A DNA stretch of 64,000 nt from Deinococcus sp. LM3. GTDB taxonomy: Bacteria; Deinococcota; Deinococci; Deinococcales; Deinococcaceae. The first letter of the stretch is position 1, and the number at the start of each line of letters is the position of its first letter. Under the pieces are notes generated by a model. That model searched no databases. It was given only the letters and a program-made list of their open reading frames with translations, and had not been told where the DNA came from. Of this stretch, positions 47,601 through 56,011 are shown piece by piece. The translations under genes and the position numbers were made by a program. The stretch is from positions 124,001 to 188,000 of the forward strand of contig NZ_MUFV01000004.1 in NCBI RefSeq assembly GCF_002017875.1, written 5' to 3'.

Positions 47601-47732
47601 CGCGTTGGGGAGGAACGCACTCAGGGTCACGTCAGCGGTTGACGCGACGGCTGCGGTGGGGCACTCGACGGGGGTGCCTGCGGCGTGCGCCACCCCGGCA
47701 AGCAGGACCAGCAGGGGCAGCGCACGAATCAC
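44661..47732 (-). CDS. virB6: VirB6/TrbL-like polytopic channel protein with long low-complexity tail
   Basis: 1,023 residues. A signal-like N-terminus (GTG start overlapping the preceding gene by GTGA) is followed by at least six hydrophobic helices within residues 55-400 (for example TVGLTLTAAFFFWKLFAAV, FLLLYGLFAIFAGIIFAVGF, ILMVAALIVGLSIAAS). The last 550 residues are Ala/Pro/Gly-rich, ending in a run of PAPAP-type repeats. VirB6/TrbL proteins form the inner-membrane channel. The very long tail is unusual in length. Confidence 0.8.
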   Translation of the reverse strand: MIRALPLLVLLAGVAHAAGTPVECPTAAVASTADVTLSAFLPNAPCLFAQNIDLWARWGLWTGMATVGLTLTAAFFFWKLFAAVMGGAPEKALMPFMIAAVIGLLVSPARENKGLLPDIQASAMEGFVSLYSMSAAVGTRAMTEGPTSVQEQTRALGKNVALLVARGSQAAEIRKQLDAIKAGEISGDLKDPNLVNSLYAQQLEKDQAGINQAFSGNGWVFNIGFLLLYGLFAIFAGIIFAVGFGLQLSLLLLPIAIAFLVLGRFQPAGYVGASYLAAMLTAALMPVGVASVTTVGLSIPAARLTPTVTKMNAEVATNLQRYQRSIDQGCSFTEIGCQLNEQVMLPIQSDLSSLKELFGQMILMVAALIVGLSIAASALRRLPSGIAGLIGISGGGESSGVETGALTKVLGGAAKLAGAEMLMKAVQAKAVGGMLGKRSGGTSTGGSTAGGESAAPGVPSGSVSASGSVPPETVTEGAQGAAATNPNVPPEAVTAPSMSTPIGAGYAAFRSARENGQGRAGAAVAGGRGVATAVGTQAQESFSTGAKAVRASAGQSLQAARAQVAASAWGGTANAQKAGQAWEAGVAGPARAVRSDIRAIREDIQARRGPDSTNQFGPRDADAAELHPRVTVAEAEATATADRAAAIRGATAYADDVRPPSGRAISAMRAQGGSEGSARPGPAIVTPRQATQDGQSLRGEGTNLPAYSGTPNQAPPPAPNPLDVEAERNRQRAEQGPRPAVVLGGVPRRAIHAASSGGRAIPGVDVSPLGPSPAPAPAPAPAPTPARAPSRNEISQARLANREAAAASTPAAAPTASPAPAPSAPSAPTSTPEAPPAPRPTTAPASETPSAAAPAPTPAQAPTAPATPTPTPAPRPTPPAPAPTPAATPSAPAAPTAPTPVSPAPAPRPAPAPAPSTPAETPTAPTAPTPASPAPAPRPTPAPAPRPAPAPAPAPMPAPAPQAAPVTPNPQSAAATPASTPTPPAPAEPPAPAPRVSPAPAPKVTPASAGQTNPPSTSDQKED

Positions 47733-48805
47733 TTGCTGCCGCCCATCAGGCTGCGGATGTCACTGCGCCGCTCATCACTCGGGCGGAGTGTCTGCCCGAT
47801 GCTGTCCGCGAGCAGGTCCGTGCGTTTGACCATGGACTTGTACTCTTCCTCCTGGCGGCGCGTGGTCTCCTCGATGAGCTGCCGGTTCCGCGCGGTCCGC
47901 TCCCGCTCCTGCTGCTGGAAGTGACTGAGCAGCTGGTCGTTCTGCTCGTTCGTGATGGTCTGGTTCTGGCTGATCGTGGCGAGCTGCTGACTGAGGGCAT
48001 CGAACCCACCCGCGTTGACGTTCAGTTGCTCGATGGCCATGGTGCCCAGGATCTTCAGGGCCCCCTCGGCACTCAGGGTCGCCTGGAGGTTCGCGGCCTG
48101 CCCGGGCGCGCGGCGGGCGGCGTCCGCGGCCACCTGACTGGTGCGGGTCACGAGTTTCATCGAGTCTCGCTGACTGGCGGCCATTTCACCCGCCTGCCGG
48201 ATGCGGGTGCGGAGGCCTTTCAGTTCCTCCTCCCGCTGCACGAGGGCACGGTACCTCGGCATGTCCCGCTGGGACTGGGCCTGGCTGATCTGTGAGCGCA
48301 CGTCCGCGATCTGCTGGTCTGCTGACGACAGGATGCGCGCGACGCTGCCCCGGGGGTCGTTCGGGTCGATGGTGCGGGCGTTCCCATTCAGGGAACTCAG
48401 GCCGCCGAACTGCCCGACCAGGCTGTTGATGCTGTTCACGCGGTCGGAGAAGTTGCTGTTACTGAACATCTGCCGGACCGTGTTCCGGGCTTCGTTGATC
48501 TGCTTGACGTACGCCATGCCACGGTTCCCGGCGTCGATGATGGGCATGATCGTCGTCTTCATGTCCATGTAGGTATTGACGATGGGTTTGAGCATCTGCG
48601 CGAACGGCCCGATGACGGGGACCATCGTGAGTAGATCAATGGCTTTGGAGAGCATGGCGATCGTGCTGTCGACAGTCATCATGACGTTGTTGGCGCCGTC
48701 GAGCGCCCCGCTGATGGGGTCGAGGATGTCGTCCTGGGCGAGTGCGGGGCCGGATATGAAGGCCGTGAGCGCCAGTGTTCGGGTCACTGCGGGTCTATGC
48801 GGCAT
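47729..48805 (-). CDS. VirB5/TrbJ-like periplasmic protein
   Basis: 358 residues. Signal peptide (RTLALTAFISGPALAQ), then helical, coiled-coil-rich sequence (SQISQAQSQRDMPRYRALVQ, QQQERERTARNRQLIEETTR). Length, export signal and position between virB4 and virB6 fit VirB5/TrbJ, minor pilus or channel components. Start at 48805 with AGGAGGAG upstream, overlapping the end of virB4 by 11 nt. Confidence 0.65.
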   Translation of the reverse strand: MPHRPAVTRTLALTAFISGPALAQDDILDPISGALDGANNVMMTVDSTIAMLSKAIDLLTMVPVIGPFAQMLKPIVNTYMDMKTTIMPIIDAGNRGMAYVKQINEARNTVRQMFSNSNFSDRVNSINSLVGQFGGLSSLNGNARTIDPNDPRGSVARILSSADQQIADVRSQISQAQSQRDMPRYRALVQREEELKGLRTRIRQAGEMAASQRDSMKLVTRTSQVAADAARRAPGQAANLQATLSAEGALKILGTMAIEQLNVNAGGFDALSQQLATISQNQTITNEQNDQLLSHFQQQERERTARNRQLIEETTRRQEEEYKSMVKRTDLLADSIGQTLRPSDERRSDIRSLMGGSK

Positions 48806-51386
48806 GCTGCTCCTCCTGCGCGATGTGAATGGCGGCCCGGGCTTCATCCCCGGCGTACAGTTCTGCCGCCACGTGGGCCCGGTAGTCTGCTTCCTCCTTT
48901 TCACTGGTGCTCATCCAGTACGCCTCCCGGGAGAGCCACAGCTGGCCGACATCGCCGTCCAGGTGCCCACTCCCGCCGTTCTGGAGGACAAGGACCTCGC
49001 GGAACCGGTTCGCTTCGCCGCTCAGCGAGGCGTACAGGGCACGCATGGACGCATTCAGATCGAAGAGTGCGGCGACATCTTCTCGCTCGGACGGCTTGCT
49101 CTCCAGCAGGATGCGGGTGTTCGCGTTGTTGACGACGTCCTTATAGGCTTTTGCGGTCTCGATGTTCTGCATGGCCAGGATGGGAATCATCCCGAGGGAA
49201 CGGCCCGTCATGAACAGGCGGTTGGTGAGCTGGACGAGACCGGGAAGCTCCTTCGCGACCCCCGCTTCTTCTATGACGATGACCTTCCGGCCTTCCATGT
49301 TCATGCTTCGATTCCAGACGAGTTCGTTGGTCAGCAGCGTCCCGATGGTCAGGAGCTGGGGGTGGTCAATCATGCCGCTGATATCGAGGTACAGGTACCG
49401 GGACTGAACGTTCACGGTGGTGGGGCCGTCCAACAGGCTCCCGATTGGCGTTTTTTCGGTGGTGTAGGCCCGGAGTTCGTTGGCGACGTCGCTCACCTCA
49501 CGGCGCAGCTCCGACTCGGACTGGACGGGCTTGTCCCCCACGATGTTCAGACGCGAAATGATGTCCGCGAAGTCCGTCAGGGTCCCCTCGCCCGTGTAGC
49601 GGTCGACCACCTCACCGCCCCGGTCCACGGGCCGGGAGAACCGTCGGTAGAACACCTGGATGGCCTCGTGCAGAATGCTGACGCGCCGCCCACTCAGGTC
49701 GTTGATGCGCAGGGCGCGCATCAACTCCAGCAGGTACGAGATTTTTTCGGCAGTGACCGTGTCGTCCTCATCGCGAAGATCGAATGGATTGATGCGGACC
49801 CGCTCGCCGGAGGGGAGCCGGGCGTTGGGCTTGATGCTGACGATGGCATCGGCGGCACCAAGCGCCGTGAAGAGTGGGAGGTAGTCCCGTTTCGGGTCGA
49901 CGACCGTCAGGGAGGCCTGATGTCGGTGCACCAGCCCGGCAGCGAGCATGGAGATCAGAACGCTCTTCCCCCCGCCACTGCTGCCCGCTACCACCACGCC
50001 CGCGTTGCGGATACCCGGTGCGACTGGCGAGATCGAGAACACGTTGCCCCGTCGGCCTCGCAGGGGCAGCACGCCTTCACGCGTTCCCGACCATGGACCA
50101 GCCTGCGGCATGCAATCGACCGCGTTCCGGTAGTACGCCGCCACCTGATACGCGCTGCGCTTCCCGCTGAAGGGCGCATTCTGCAGGTACAGGTGAATGC
50201 CGTCCGCGTGCGACGCGATGCGGGGCATGCAGCCCCCGACCGAACTGAAGGCCGCGAGTGTCCGCTCACGCCGTTCGTCCAGTTCCTCCTGAGAGCGAGC
50301 GAAGATGATGGCGTGCATGCTCATTTCCGTGAGGACCTGCCCCATCTCCAGGGCCTGCACCAGGGCCGTCCCTTCCGAGATGCGCGTGTACACTTCACGC
50401 CCGGCCTTCATGGAGGGATCACTGGCAGCCGTTTCCTGCTTGTCCAGTGACTCGTTGATCTGCGCGCGGACTTTCGGGGCGTCCACGACCAGGTACTCGA
50501 CCATGAACGTGGAGTGCGTGCCGCCCAGGGCCTGGATGATTTCTTCCGTGGCACCGACGTGGGTGCTCCGGGTCGGCTTGAGGAACGACACGATGCCCAC
50601 CCGGGTGTGGCCGACGGTGAAGCAGGCGTCATGGTCCAGATCGATACCGCTGCACGCGACCTGGGCGCGCATGGTCGCCACGAAGGGACGTGGCGCCTTG
50701 GGATTGTTCTTGAGCTTCTGGCCGACGCGGTAGGCGGCCAGGTCACCGGCGTCGAGATCCCGTTGATAGACGGGTTTCTCCGCGCTGGCCATACCCGGGT
50801 TGAAGTAATCGACGATACGCGCCCAGACGTCGTCACTGGACATGGGGCTCGTGCGCATACCGCCGAGGGTGAGCTGCCGGGCGAGGCGACTCTGGAGCGT
50901 GGCCGCTTTGGAGACCAGGGCTTGCAGGTTGACGTCCTTGTACGGCGTCTTCTTGGGTCGGCCGGGCACGGTGAGGGTCACCGTGAAGTAGGCCGAGCTG
51001 TCGCTGACCCAGTGGCCACGCCGCATGCGTTCGAGGACCGCGTGATTCGCCTGGAGCATCCGCTCGACGGGACTGCCATCCCGCTCGATGGGCGCGAGTT
51101 GGGCGAGTGCCGTCCGGGTGGCCGGGCGATTGTCCAGGTAGAAGCGCACCACGGCGCCGGCAGGCAGCGCTCCCTGAATCGCGGCCATGATGCGGTCCCG
51201 ATTGGCCACCCGGACGTCCGGCGTGGCCCGGGCCGCGGACAGGAGATCGACGTTCAGCCCGAACGTCATCTTGTTGTCGAGCGTGAAGACCGTGCCGTTC
51301 TCGAGGCCGTGGTACGTCAACTGCTGGGTGAGGTTACTTTGGTTCTCCGCCACTTTCAGGGCGTTGCCGACGTCGTGGTAGGGCAT
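48795..51386 (-). CDS. virB4: VirB4/TrbE-type ATPase
   Basis: 863 residues. Walker A GSSGGGKSVLIS near residue 469 and Walker B KVIVIEEAGVAKEL near 705, followed by MQNIETAKAYK, as in VirB4/TraC/TrbE. It powers assembly of the secretion channel and pilus. It directly follows virB3 (TGA-ATG adjacent). Confidence 0.92.
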   Translation of the reverse strand: MPYHDVGNALKVAENQSNLTQQLTYHGLENGTVFTLDNKMTFGLNVDLLSAARATPDVRVANRDRIMAAIQGALPAGAVVRFYLDNRPATRTALAQLAPIERDGSPVERMLQANHAVLERMRRGHWVSDSSAYFTVTLTVPGRPKKTPYKDVNLQALVSKAATLQSRLARQLTLGGMRTSPMSSDDVWARIVDYFNPGMASAEKPVYQRDLDAGDLAAYRVGQKLKNNPKAPRPFVATMRAQVACSGIDLDHDACFTVGHTRVGIVSFLKPTRSTHVGATEEIIQALGGTHSTFMVEYLVVDAPKVRAQINESLDKQETAASDPSMKAGREVYTRISEGTALVQALEMGQVLTEMSMHAIIFARSQEELDERRERTLAAFSSVGGCMPRIASHADGIHLYLQNAPFSGKRSAYQVAAYYRNAVDCMPQAGPWSGTREGVLPLRGRRGNVFSISPVAPGIRNAGVVVAGSSGGGKSVLISMLAAGLVHRHQASLTVVDPKRDYLPLFTALGAADAIVSIKPNARLPSGERVRINPFDLRDEDDTVTAEKISYLLELMRALRINDLSGRRVSILHEAIQVFYRRFSRPVDRGGEVVDRYTGEGTLTDFADIISRLNIVGDKPVQSESELRREVSDVANELRAYTTEKTPIGSLLDGPTTVNVQSRYLYLDISGMIDHPQLLTIGTLLTNELVWNRSMNMEGRKVIVIEEAGVAKELPGLVQLTNRLFMTGRSLGMIPILAMQNIETAKAYKDVVNNANTRILLESKPSEREDVAALFDLNASMRALYASLSGEANRFREVLVLQNGGSGHLDGDVGQLWLSREAYWMSTSEKEEADYRAHVAAELYAGDEARAAIHIAQEEQHAA

Positions 51387-51710
51387 TCAGTCCACCTTGA
51401 AGGGAATGGGTTCCGGGTCCGGACGGGTGGTGAGGCCGCCCCGGAAGTAGACGGTGGCGACGTAATGCTCCAGGAACACGGGGGGAAGCTGCTGGAAGAT
51501 GTAGCGGACAATGGGCACCGTCACGAACCGGAACGAGGCCCACGCGACGGCACCCGAGACGACCGGGGCAAACCCCCAGTCGCCGAGGAGGAGCTGCATG
51601 AAGAAGTAAGGGAAGGCGGCCAGGACGACGGCGAGCATGAAATGCGTCACCTCGTCCAGGCCCGCCTTCGGGACCCCCTTCCGGTACTGTGGGAATGGAA
51701 TCTCGTCCAT
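51387..51710 (-). CDS. virB3: VirB3-like membrane protein
   Basis: 107 residues with a hydrophobic pair (about 25-62: HFMLAVVLAAFPYFFMQLLL, FAPVVSGAVAWASFRFVTV) and a polar tail; size and position immediately before virB4 fit VirB3/TrbD, an inner-membrane partner of VirB4. Confidence 0.65.
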   Translation of the reverse strand: MDEIPFPQYRKGVPKAGLDEVTHFMLAVVLAAFPYFFMQLLLGDWGFAPVVSGAVAWASFRFVTVPIVRYIFQQLPPVFLEHYVATVYFRGGLTTRPDPEPIPFKVD

Positions 51711-51720
51711 ACGTGGTCCG

Positions 51721-52077
51721 TCAGCAGACGATGCCGAACGACGCGCCCAGGGAGATCAGGGCGGGGATGATCACGACGGCGCCGATGCCCCGGAAGAGGT
51801 AGACGTTGCCGCCGCGGCCGCCGAAGATCATCAGGATCGCGCCGATGATGAAGAACACGAGGGCGACCAGCGTGACCCACTTGCTCTGGGGGAGGATGTT
51901 CACGTACTTGCAGAACACCCCGGCTTTGTCGTCCATGTTCTTCTGGAAGGCTTCGGGGGTGGCCTGCGCGAACGCACTTGAGGTGACGGCGAGGGTGAGC
52001 AGGACCACGAGGCGCAGGTACAGGGCGTTCACGGCGTGCAGGGCGGAAACGGGGCGGACAGGGTTCTGAGTGTTCAT
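51721..52077 (-). CDS. virB2: VirB2-like pilin/membrane protein
   Basis: 118 residues from the ATG at 52077 (GGAGGT 7 nt upstream). A signal peptide ends near SSAFAQA; the mature part has two hydrophobic helices (WVTLVALVFFIIGAILMIFG, GIGAVVIIPALISLGASFG), the VirB2 major-pilin layout. A five-codon ORF (MEVHP) starting at 52091 ends in a TGA overlapping this ATG. Confidence 0.7.
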   Translation of the reverse strand: MNTQNPVRPVSALHAVNALYLRLVVLLTLAVTSSAFAQATPEAFQKNMDDKAGVFCKYVNILPQSKWVTLVALVFFIIGAILMIFGGRGGNVYLFRGIGAVVIIPALISLGASFGIVC

Positions 52078-52111
52078 GGGTGGACCTCCATCCCGCACCG
52101 TGAGGGACGTA

Positions 52112-52119
52112 GGGGTGAC
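52112..52119 (-). promoter_or_regulatory. GTCACCCC upstream motif (virB2 operon)
   Basis: GTCACCCCTACGTCC then CTCACGGTG. The ATG 20 nt downstream (52091) opens a five-codon leader ORF coupled to virB2. Confidence 0.45.
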
Positions 52120-52190
52120 CGCCCACGCAGGGGAAGTACCCCCCCCTTCGGGGGTATTCCAGATGCGCGTGGAAATTCGGGGTGCATGTC

Positions 52191-52198
52191 GTCACCCC
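52191..52198 (+). promoter_or_regulatory. GTCACCCC upstream motif (virB10)
   Basis: GTCGTCACCCCGAGGACAGG ends 21 nt before the ATG at 52220. Together with the copy at 52112-52119 it forms a divergent promoter region. Confidence 0.45.
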
Positions 52199-52219
52199 GA
52201 GGACAGGCACGCTGACGGC

Positions 52220-53977
52220 ATGCCATATCACGCTGAACACCGCGCCGAGATCGAACGTCAACTCCATGCCCTGGACCCCGACCTGACGCTGGTCGAGCCG
52301 GAGAGCCCCGAATTCTCGACCTTCCTCGGGCAGGTCTCCGCTCAGGACGCCACGCTCGCCCGGCGGATCAATGAGGCCGTGATCGACGAGCAGGCTGAGG
52401 AGGCCCGCGAGCTGTTCGGGAAGGCGAGTCAGAAGGGCAACGCCATGACGGTCCTGACCACGCAGTTCCAGCGAGCTCAGGGGAAAAGTGCACGAGGGAA
52501 GGGGCGGGTGCGTCCGGCCACGTTCGTCGTGGGCGCCGGAGGCCTGCTGCTTGCGGCCGTGCTGATCACGGCGGTCATGCCGGAGAAAAAGGCCGCCGCA
52601 TCCAAGAGTGAAGAGGCCGTGTCGGAGGCCGTCACCCCCACGGTCGCGGCCGCGCCGACCAGTAGCCTGCCGCAGAGTACGCAGGACACCCCCACACCTG
52701 TTGAGCCGATCACGCCGAGCAGCACGCCGGTGGCTGCACCGGAACCCATCTCGCCGACACCGGTCACCCCTACGCCTGCTGCGCCAGCACCAGTCGAGCC
52801 GGTCACGCCCGTGCAGAGTGCATACCCAGACGTGACGCCCATGCCAGTCACCTCTGCGCCCGTCACCCCTACGCCGGTGCCCGTCACGTCGACGCGTCTC
52901 CCTGATCCGTACGGGGGTTCAGTTGCGGCCCCGCAGCCGATCACGGCGGCGCCCGTGCCCGTGACGGCCAGGGCCACCCCCGTGACGGTCACCCCTACGT
53001 CTGCCTTCACCGGGGTAGCCCCTGCTGCGTCTGCGGCACCCGTCGAACGACAGGCCCTGATCTCCCAGCAACCTGCAGGGGCAGCCAGTCAGCCGGAGAC
53101 CCGTCCCGCGGTCGTGGCGACGACGCCCGCGCCAGCGACCCCGCGTGCGGCCTTGACTTCCACGACGCCTGCGGCATCGGCTGCACCCCAGGCGACGGGC
53201 TTGGTGTCTCGCGCGGCCACGGAGCGGCCATCTGCCAACGCGACGGGCGGTCTCGTTTCCAGTGCTGCTGCCACGCCCGCGCAGTCGGGTGCCCTGGTCA
53301 GCGCGAGCACTGCGACTTCGCAGGCCACCACGACGGGCGGCTTCGTGTCCACGAGTTCGGGGCGTACCGTGCAACCCGAACTCTCCACCCCGGCCACCCC
53401 TGCGTCTTCACCCGCCCCTACGCCCTCCGCAGCTCCTCAGGTGGCCGGTGATGCCCGCAGTGTGGCCATGCCGGGGAGTGTGGTGGAAGCGACCCTGACG
53501 ACACCGGTCGCCGTGTATCCCGGAGTCACGCATCCCGTCTGGGCACGCTCTGCTGACGGGGCGATGTGGCGGGGCACGGCTTCCCTCGATGACCGTGGAC
53601 GGATCCTGCTGGCCTTCACGATGCTGCTCACGCAGACGGGCACGCAGGTACCTGTCACTGCTTATGTGGAGTCGTCGGACGGCCCTGGTATTGGCGGGCG
53701 CGTGCGGACCGCGTCACCGAATGCCGCCAGGACGGCGCTGAATGGCCTGCTCACTGGCGTTCAGTCCTTCGTGCAGTCCCAGTCGGCCAAGTCAACGACG
53801 TACTCCGCGTCAGGCCTGGTCACGACGCAGGAGCGCCCGCAGAACTTCTGGCTCGCGCTGGGCGGCAACCTGGCCCAGGCGTTCGTCGTGCCGGACACCA
53901 AAGCGCAGGTCGTGCCCTTCGGACAGCTGCCCGCCGGAGAGCCGCTCGCCATCCGAATCGACGTGAGCGTGAAGTGA
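52220..53977 (+). CDS. virB10: VirB10/TrbI-like protein
   Basis: 585 residues. A cytoplasmic N-terminus, one TM helix (FVVGAGGLLLAAVLITAV near residues 103-120), a Pro/Thr/Ala-rich periplasmic linker of about 270 residues, and a C-terminal beta domain (PVAVYPGVTHPVWARSADG, ILLAFTMLLTQTGTQVPVTA) with a helical QSFVQSQSAK insertion. This order is that of VirB10, which spans the envelope and links the inner-membrane ATPases to the outer-membrane pore. Transcribed divergently from virB2. Confidence 0.72.
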   Translation: MPYHAEHRAEIERQLHALDPDLTLVEPESPEFSTFLGQVSAQDATLARRINEAVIDEQAEEARELFGKASQKGNAMTVLTTQFQRAQGKSARGKGRVRPATFVVGAGGLLLAAVLITAVMPEKKAAASKSEEAVSEAVTPTVAAAPTSSLPQSTQDTPTPVEPITPSSTPVAAPEPISPTPVTPTPAAPAPVEPVTPVQSAYPDVTPMPVTSAPVTPTPVPVTSTRLPDPYGGSVAAPQPITAAPVPVTARATPVTVTPTSAFTGVAPAASAAPVERQALISQQPAGAASQPETRPAVVATTPAPATPRAALTSTTPAASAAPQATGLVSRAATERPSANATGGLVSSAAATPAQSGALVSASTATSQATTTGGFVSTSSGRTVQPELSTPATPASSPAPTPSAAPQVAGDARSVAMPGSVVEATLTTPVAVYPGVTHPVWARSADGAMWRGTASLDDRGRILLAFTMLLTQTGTQVPVTAYVESSDGPGIGGRVRTASPNAARTALNGLLTGVQSFVQSQSAKSTTYSASGLVTTQERPQNFWLALGGNLAQAFVVPDTKAQVVPFGQLPAGEPLAIRIDVSVK

Positions 53978-54540
53978 TTCAATCACCTCCCAGCCCTCGC
54001 CCCACGCCCATGGACCGGCTCGCTCAGGCGAACCGGAATCGGCAGGCGATCGAGGAGCTGCTCGCAGTTGACGACGTGCTGACCGACGCGATGCTATCCA
54101 GGGTGGGGCTGGACGGCACGCGTTTCCCTGGGCTGACCCTGTCCGTGCAGCCCATGCGGAAGAGCTCCTGGACGGTGGACGTGACGTTTCGCGCAGCCTC
54201 GGACTCCAGGCTGCGGGACGCGCCGATCAGCTCCCTGTCCCACGCGGCAGGCACAGCGGCCATGCGGTGGCAGCTGGCCGCGAGTGCCGAGCAGTGGACG
54301 ATTGACCGGGGCGGCCGTTTTCACCGACCGGACGCTGTCATGAAGGACGGGGAAGAGCTGGTCGCCATGGAGTACGACGCGGGATACGACCGCCGCACGA
54401 TCCGCCGCAAGGTGCGTCAGTTCGAACCGTACAGCAGACTGGTCTGGGCGACCCCCAGCGCGATCCGATCCGCCCGGATGAAGGCGGACTACCCGCACGT
54501 AGAGGTCATCACGGTGGACTACTGGAGTGCCCAGACCTGA
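53974..54540 (+). CDS. putative PD-(D/E)xK-like protein, replication-relaxation type
   Basis: 188 residues. GTG start overlaps the virB10 stop (GTGA). RFHRPDAVMKDGEELVAMEYDAGYDRRTIRRKV matches the PD...ExD...K pattern of replication-relaxation family proteins (mobile-element nuclease-like folds). The role is unknown; proximity to transfer genes makes DNA processing conceivable. The 3' end overlaps the convergent gene by 22 nt. Confidence 0.55.
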   Translation: MIQSPPSPRPTPMDRLAQANRNRQAIEELLAVDDVLTDAMLSRVGLDGTRFPGLTLSVQPMRKSSWTVDVTFRAASDSRLRDAPISSLSHAAGTAAMRWQLAASAEQWTIDRGGRFHRPDAVMKDGEELVAMEYDAGYDRRTIRRKVRQFEPYSRLVWATPSAIRSARMKADYPHVEVITVDYWSAQT

Positions 54541-55064
54541 AGGTGACGCTGGTACTGGACCTGCCGGTCGTAGTTCTCGGGCCGGGTGACGACCAGAATG
54601 AGCGTGCTGGAGTGCAGTCGGAGGGTGCTGCGGTGCCGCCGGATGAGGGTGGCCACCCACTTCGTGCTGGGGGGCCCACTCGACACGCGGATGTAGAGCA
54701 CGTGCTCTCGCCCGGCGGCATCGTTCAGGCGCAGTGAGCGGGACCCCACAAGGGTCACGGTGTACCCACGCGCGACGGCCATGAGGGTCGCTTCGCGCAG
54801 CGCCACTTCATCCGTAGCCGTGCTCGCGGAGAGGGGTTTCGGGTTCGTGAGCTGGCACGCCGCCCGGCCAGCCGTACCCAGGATGACCACAGGACCGAGG
54901 ACGCCGTGCACGACCCGCAGGAGGTCCTGCTGGACCAGGGCGGCCACGTCCACGCGGCCATCGAGATCCGCGAGTCGGCGGCTCCCGATGGCCAGGTCGT
55001 GCAGGAGAGAGGAAACGTCCGCCAGAGCATCGGCGGACGTTTCCCGGTTCAGGGGTTCACTCAA
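54519..55064 (-). CDS. hypothetical protein (181 aa)
   Basis: No signal peptide; SADALADVSSLLHDLAIGSRRLADLDGRVD is helical and the remainder alpha/beta (LREATLMAVARGYTVTLVGSRSLRL). Coupled by ATGA to the VirB9-like gene upstream and convergent with the 53974 gene. Not recognised. Confidence 0.68.
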   Translation of the reverse strand: MSEPLNRETSADALADVSSLLHDLAIGSRRLADLDGRVDVAALVQQDLLRVVHGVLGPVVILGTAGRAACQLTNPKPLSASTATDEVALREATLMAVARGYTVTLVGSRSLRLNDAAGREHVLYIRVSSGPPSTKWVATLIRRHRSTLRLHSSTLILVVTRPENYDRQVQYQRHLQVWALQ

Positions 55065-56011
55065 CTGGCACCCAGGCGCTCGACCGTGACCGTCCGCAAG
55101 ACCTCAGCGGCCGCCTGCCCGTCCACGCTGCTGCCCTGCCACTGGGCGTTGATGCTGGTGGGGGCAGTGGTCAGATCGACCTGACCGTACTTCGTTTCGC
55201 CTGGGTTGACGCGCACCACGGCGTCCGTCGCCCCCAGGCCTTGAACGCCGTTCAGAGTGAGGCGCCGTTCGTCGAACGTGACCGGGACGCTCCCGGAGTT
55301 GGTAATCCGGTAGTAGACCCTCGTCTGCTGCCCGTTGGTCAGGGCGCGAAACTCGACGTCCGCCCGTGCTGGCAGAGACACGGGCACGGACACAGGAGAG
55401 ACGGCGGGTTGTGGGGTGACCTGCGACGTGACCGCCCTGGTCGGCGTGGAGGTCGTCGTCCGAGGAACGGTTGCAGTGGGGGCAGATGCAGTGGGGGTTG
55501 CAGCGACTGCACGGGAGGCCGTGGCCGGAGCTGGCACGCTGGTCTGCGGGAGCGCGTTGGTGGGTGCGGCCTGAGTGGGGAAGCCGGGGATCTGCTGCTC
55601 GGGTTCCGGCGCCTGATCAGCGCGAACGATGATGTTCCGCACACCGCCACCGCGGGACGGCGCAAGGCGCGCCTGGAAGAAGTACACGCTGTCAGCCGTC
55701 ATCACCAGGATCGGGTACGAGCCGGTGCTGGCCGTCGCTCCGATCACCACCCGTTGACCGCGCTGGGAGAACTGCAGGACGCCCTCGCGGGACGTGATGA
55801 CATCCACCACGTCATCGGGGAGATTGAGCACCCAGATTTCGCCCATGGCGATATCGAGAATCCCGTACGCCTGCTTCAGATCACTGGCGCGGTACTCGCG
55901 GGTGATGCTGCCGCCCATGTACGTGTTCTGGGGGGCCTCCATTGGAGCTGCGGAGGCGAGGCCAAAGGCCAGTGATGCTCCCAGGATGACCATCTTCAGA
56001 CGCGTTTTCAT
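55061..56011 (-). CDS. VirB9-like periplasmic protein
   Basis: 316 residues. Signal peptide (MVILGASLAFGLASAAP), an N-terminal beta domain (ILDIAMGEIWVLNLPDDVVDVITSRE, VVIGATASTGSYPILVMTADSVYFFQ) resembling VirB9/secretin-N type modules, a Pro/Ala/Thr linker and a second beta domain (VEFRALTNGQQTRVYYRITNSG). VirB9 joins VirB7 and VirB10 in the outer-membrane core. Identity is tentative. Confidence 0.5.
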   Translation of the reverse strand: MKTRLKMVILGASLAFGLASAAPMEAPQNTYMGGSITREYRASDLKQAYGILDIAMGEIWVLNLPDDVVDVITSREGVLQFSQRGQRVVIGATASTGSYPILVMTADSVYFFQARLAPSRGGGVRNIIVRADQAPEPEQQIPGFPTQAAPTNALPQTSVPAPATASRAVAATPTASAPTATVPRTTTSTPTRAVTSQVTPQPAVSPVSVPVSLPARADVEFRALTNGQQTRVYYRITNSGSVPVTFDERRLTLNGVQGLGATDAVVRVNPGETKYGQVDLTTAPTSINAQWQGSSVDGQAAAEVLRTVTVERLGAS

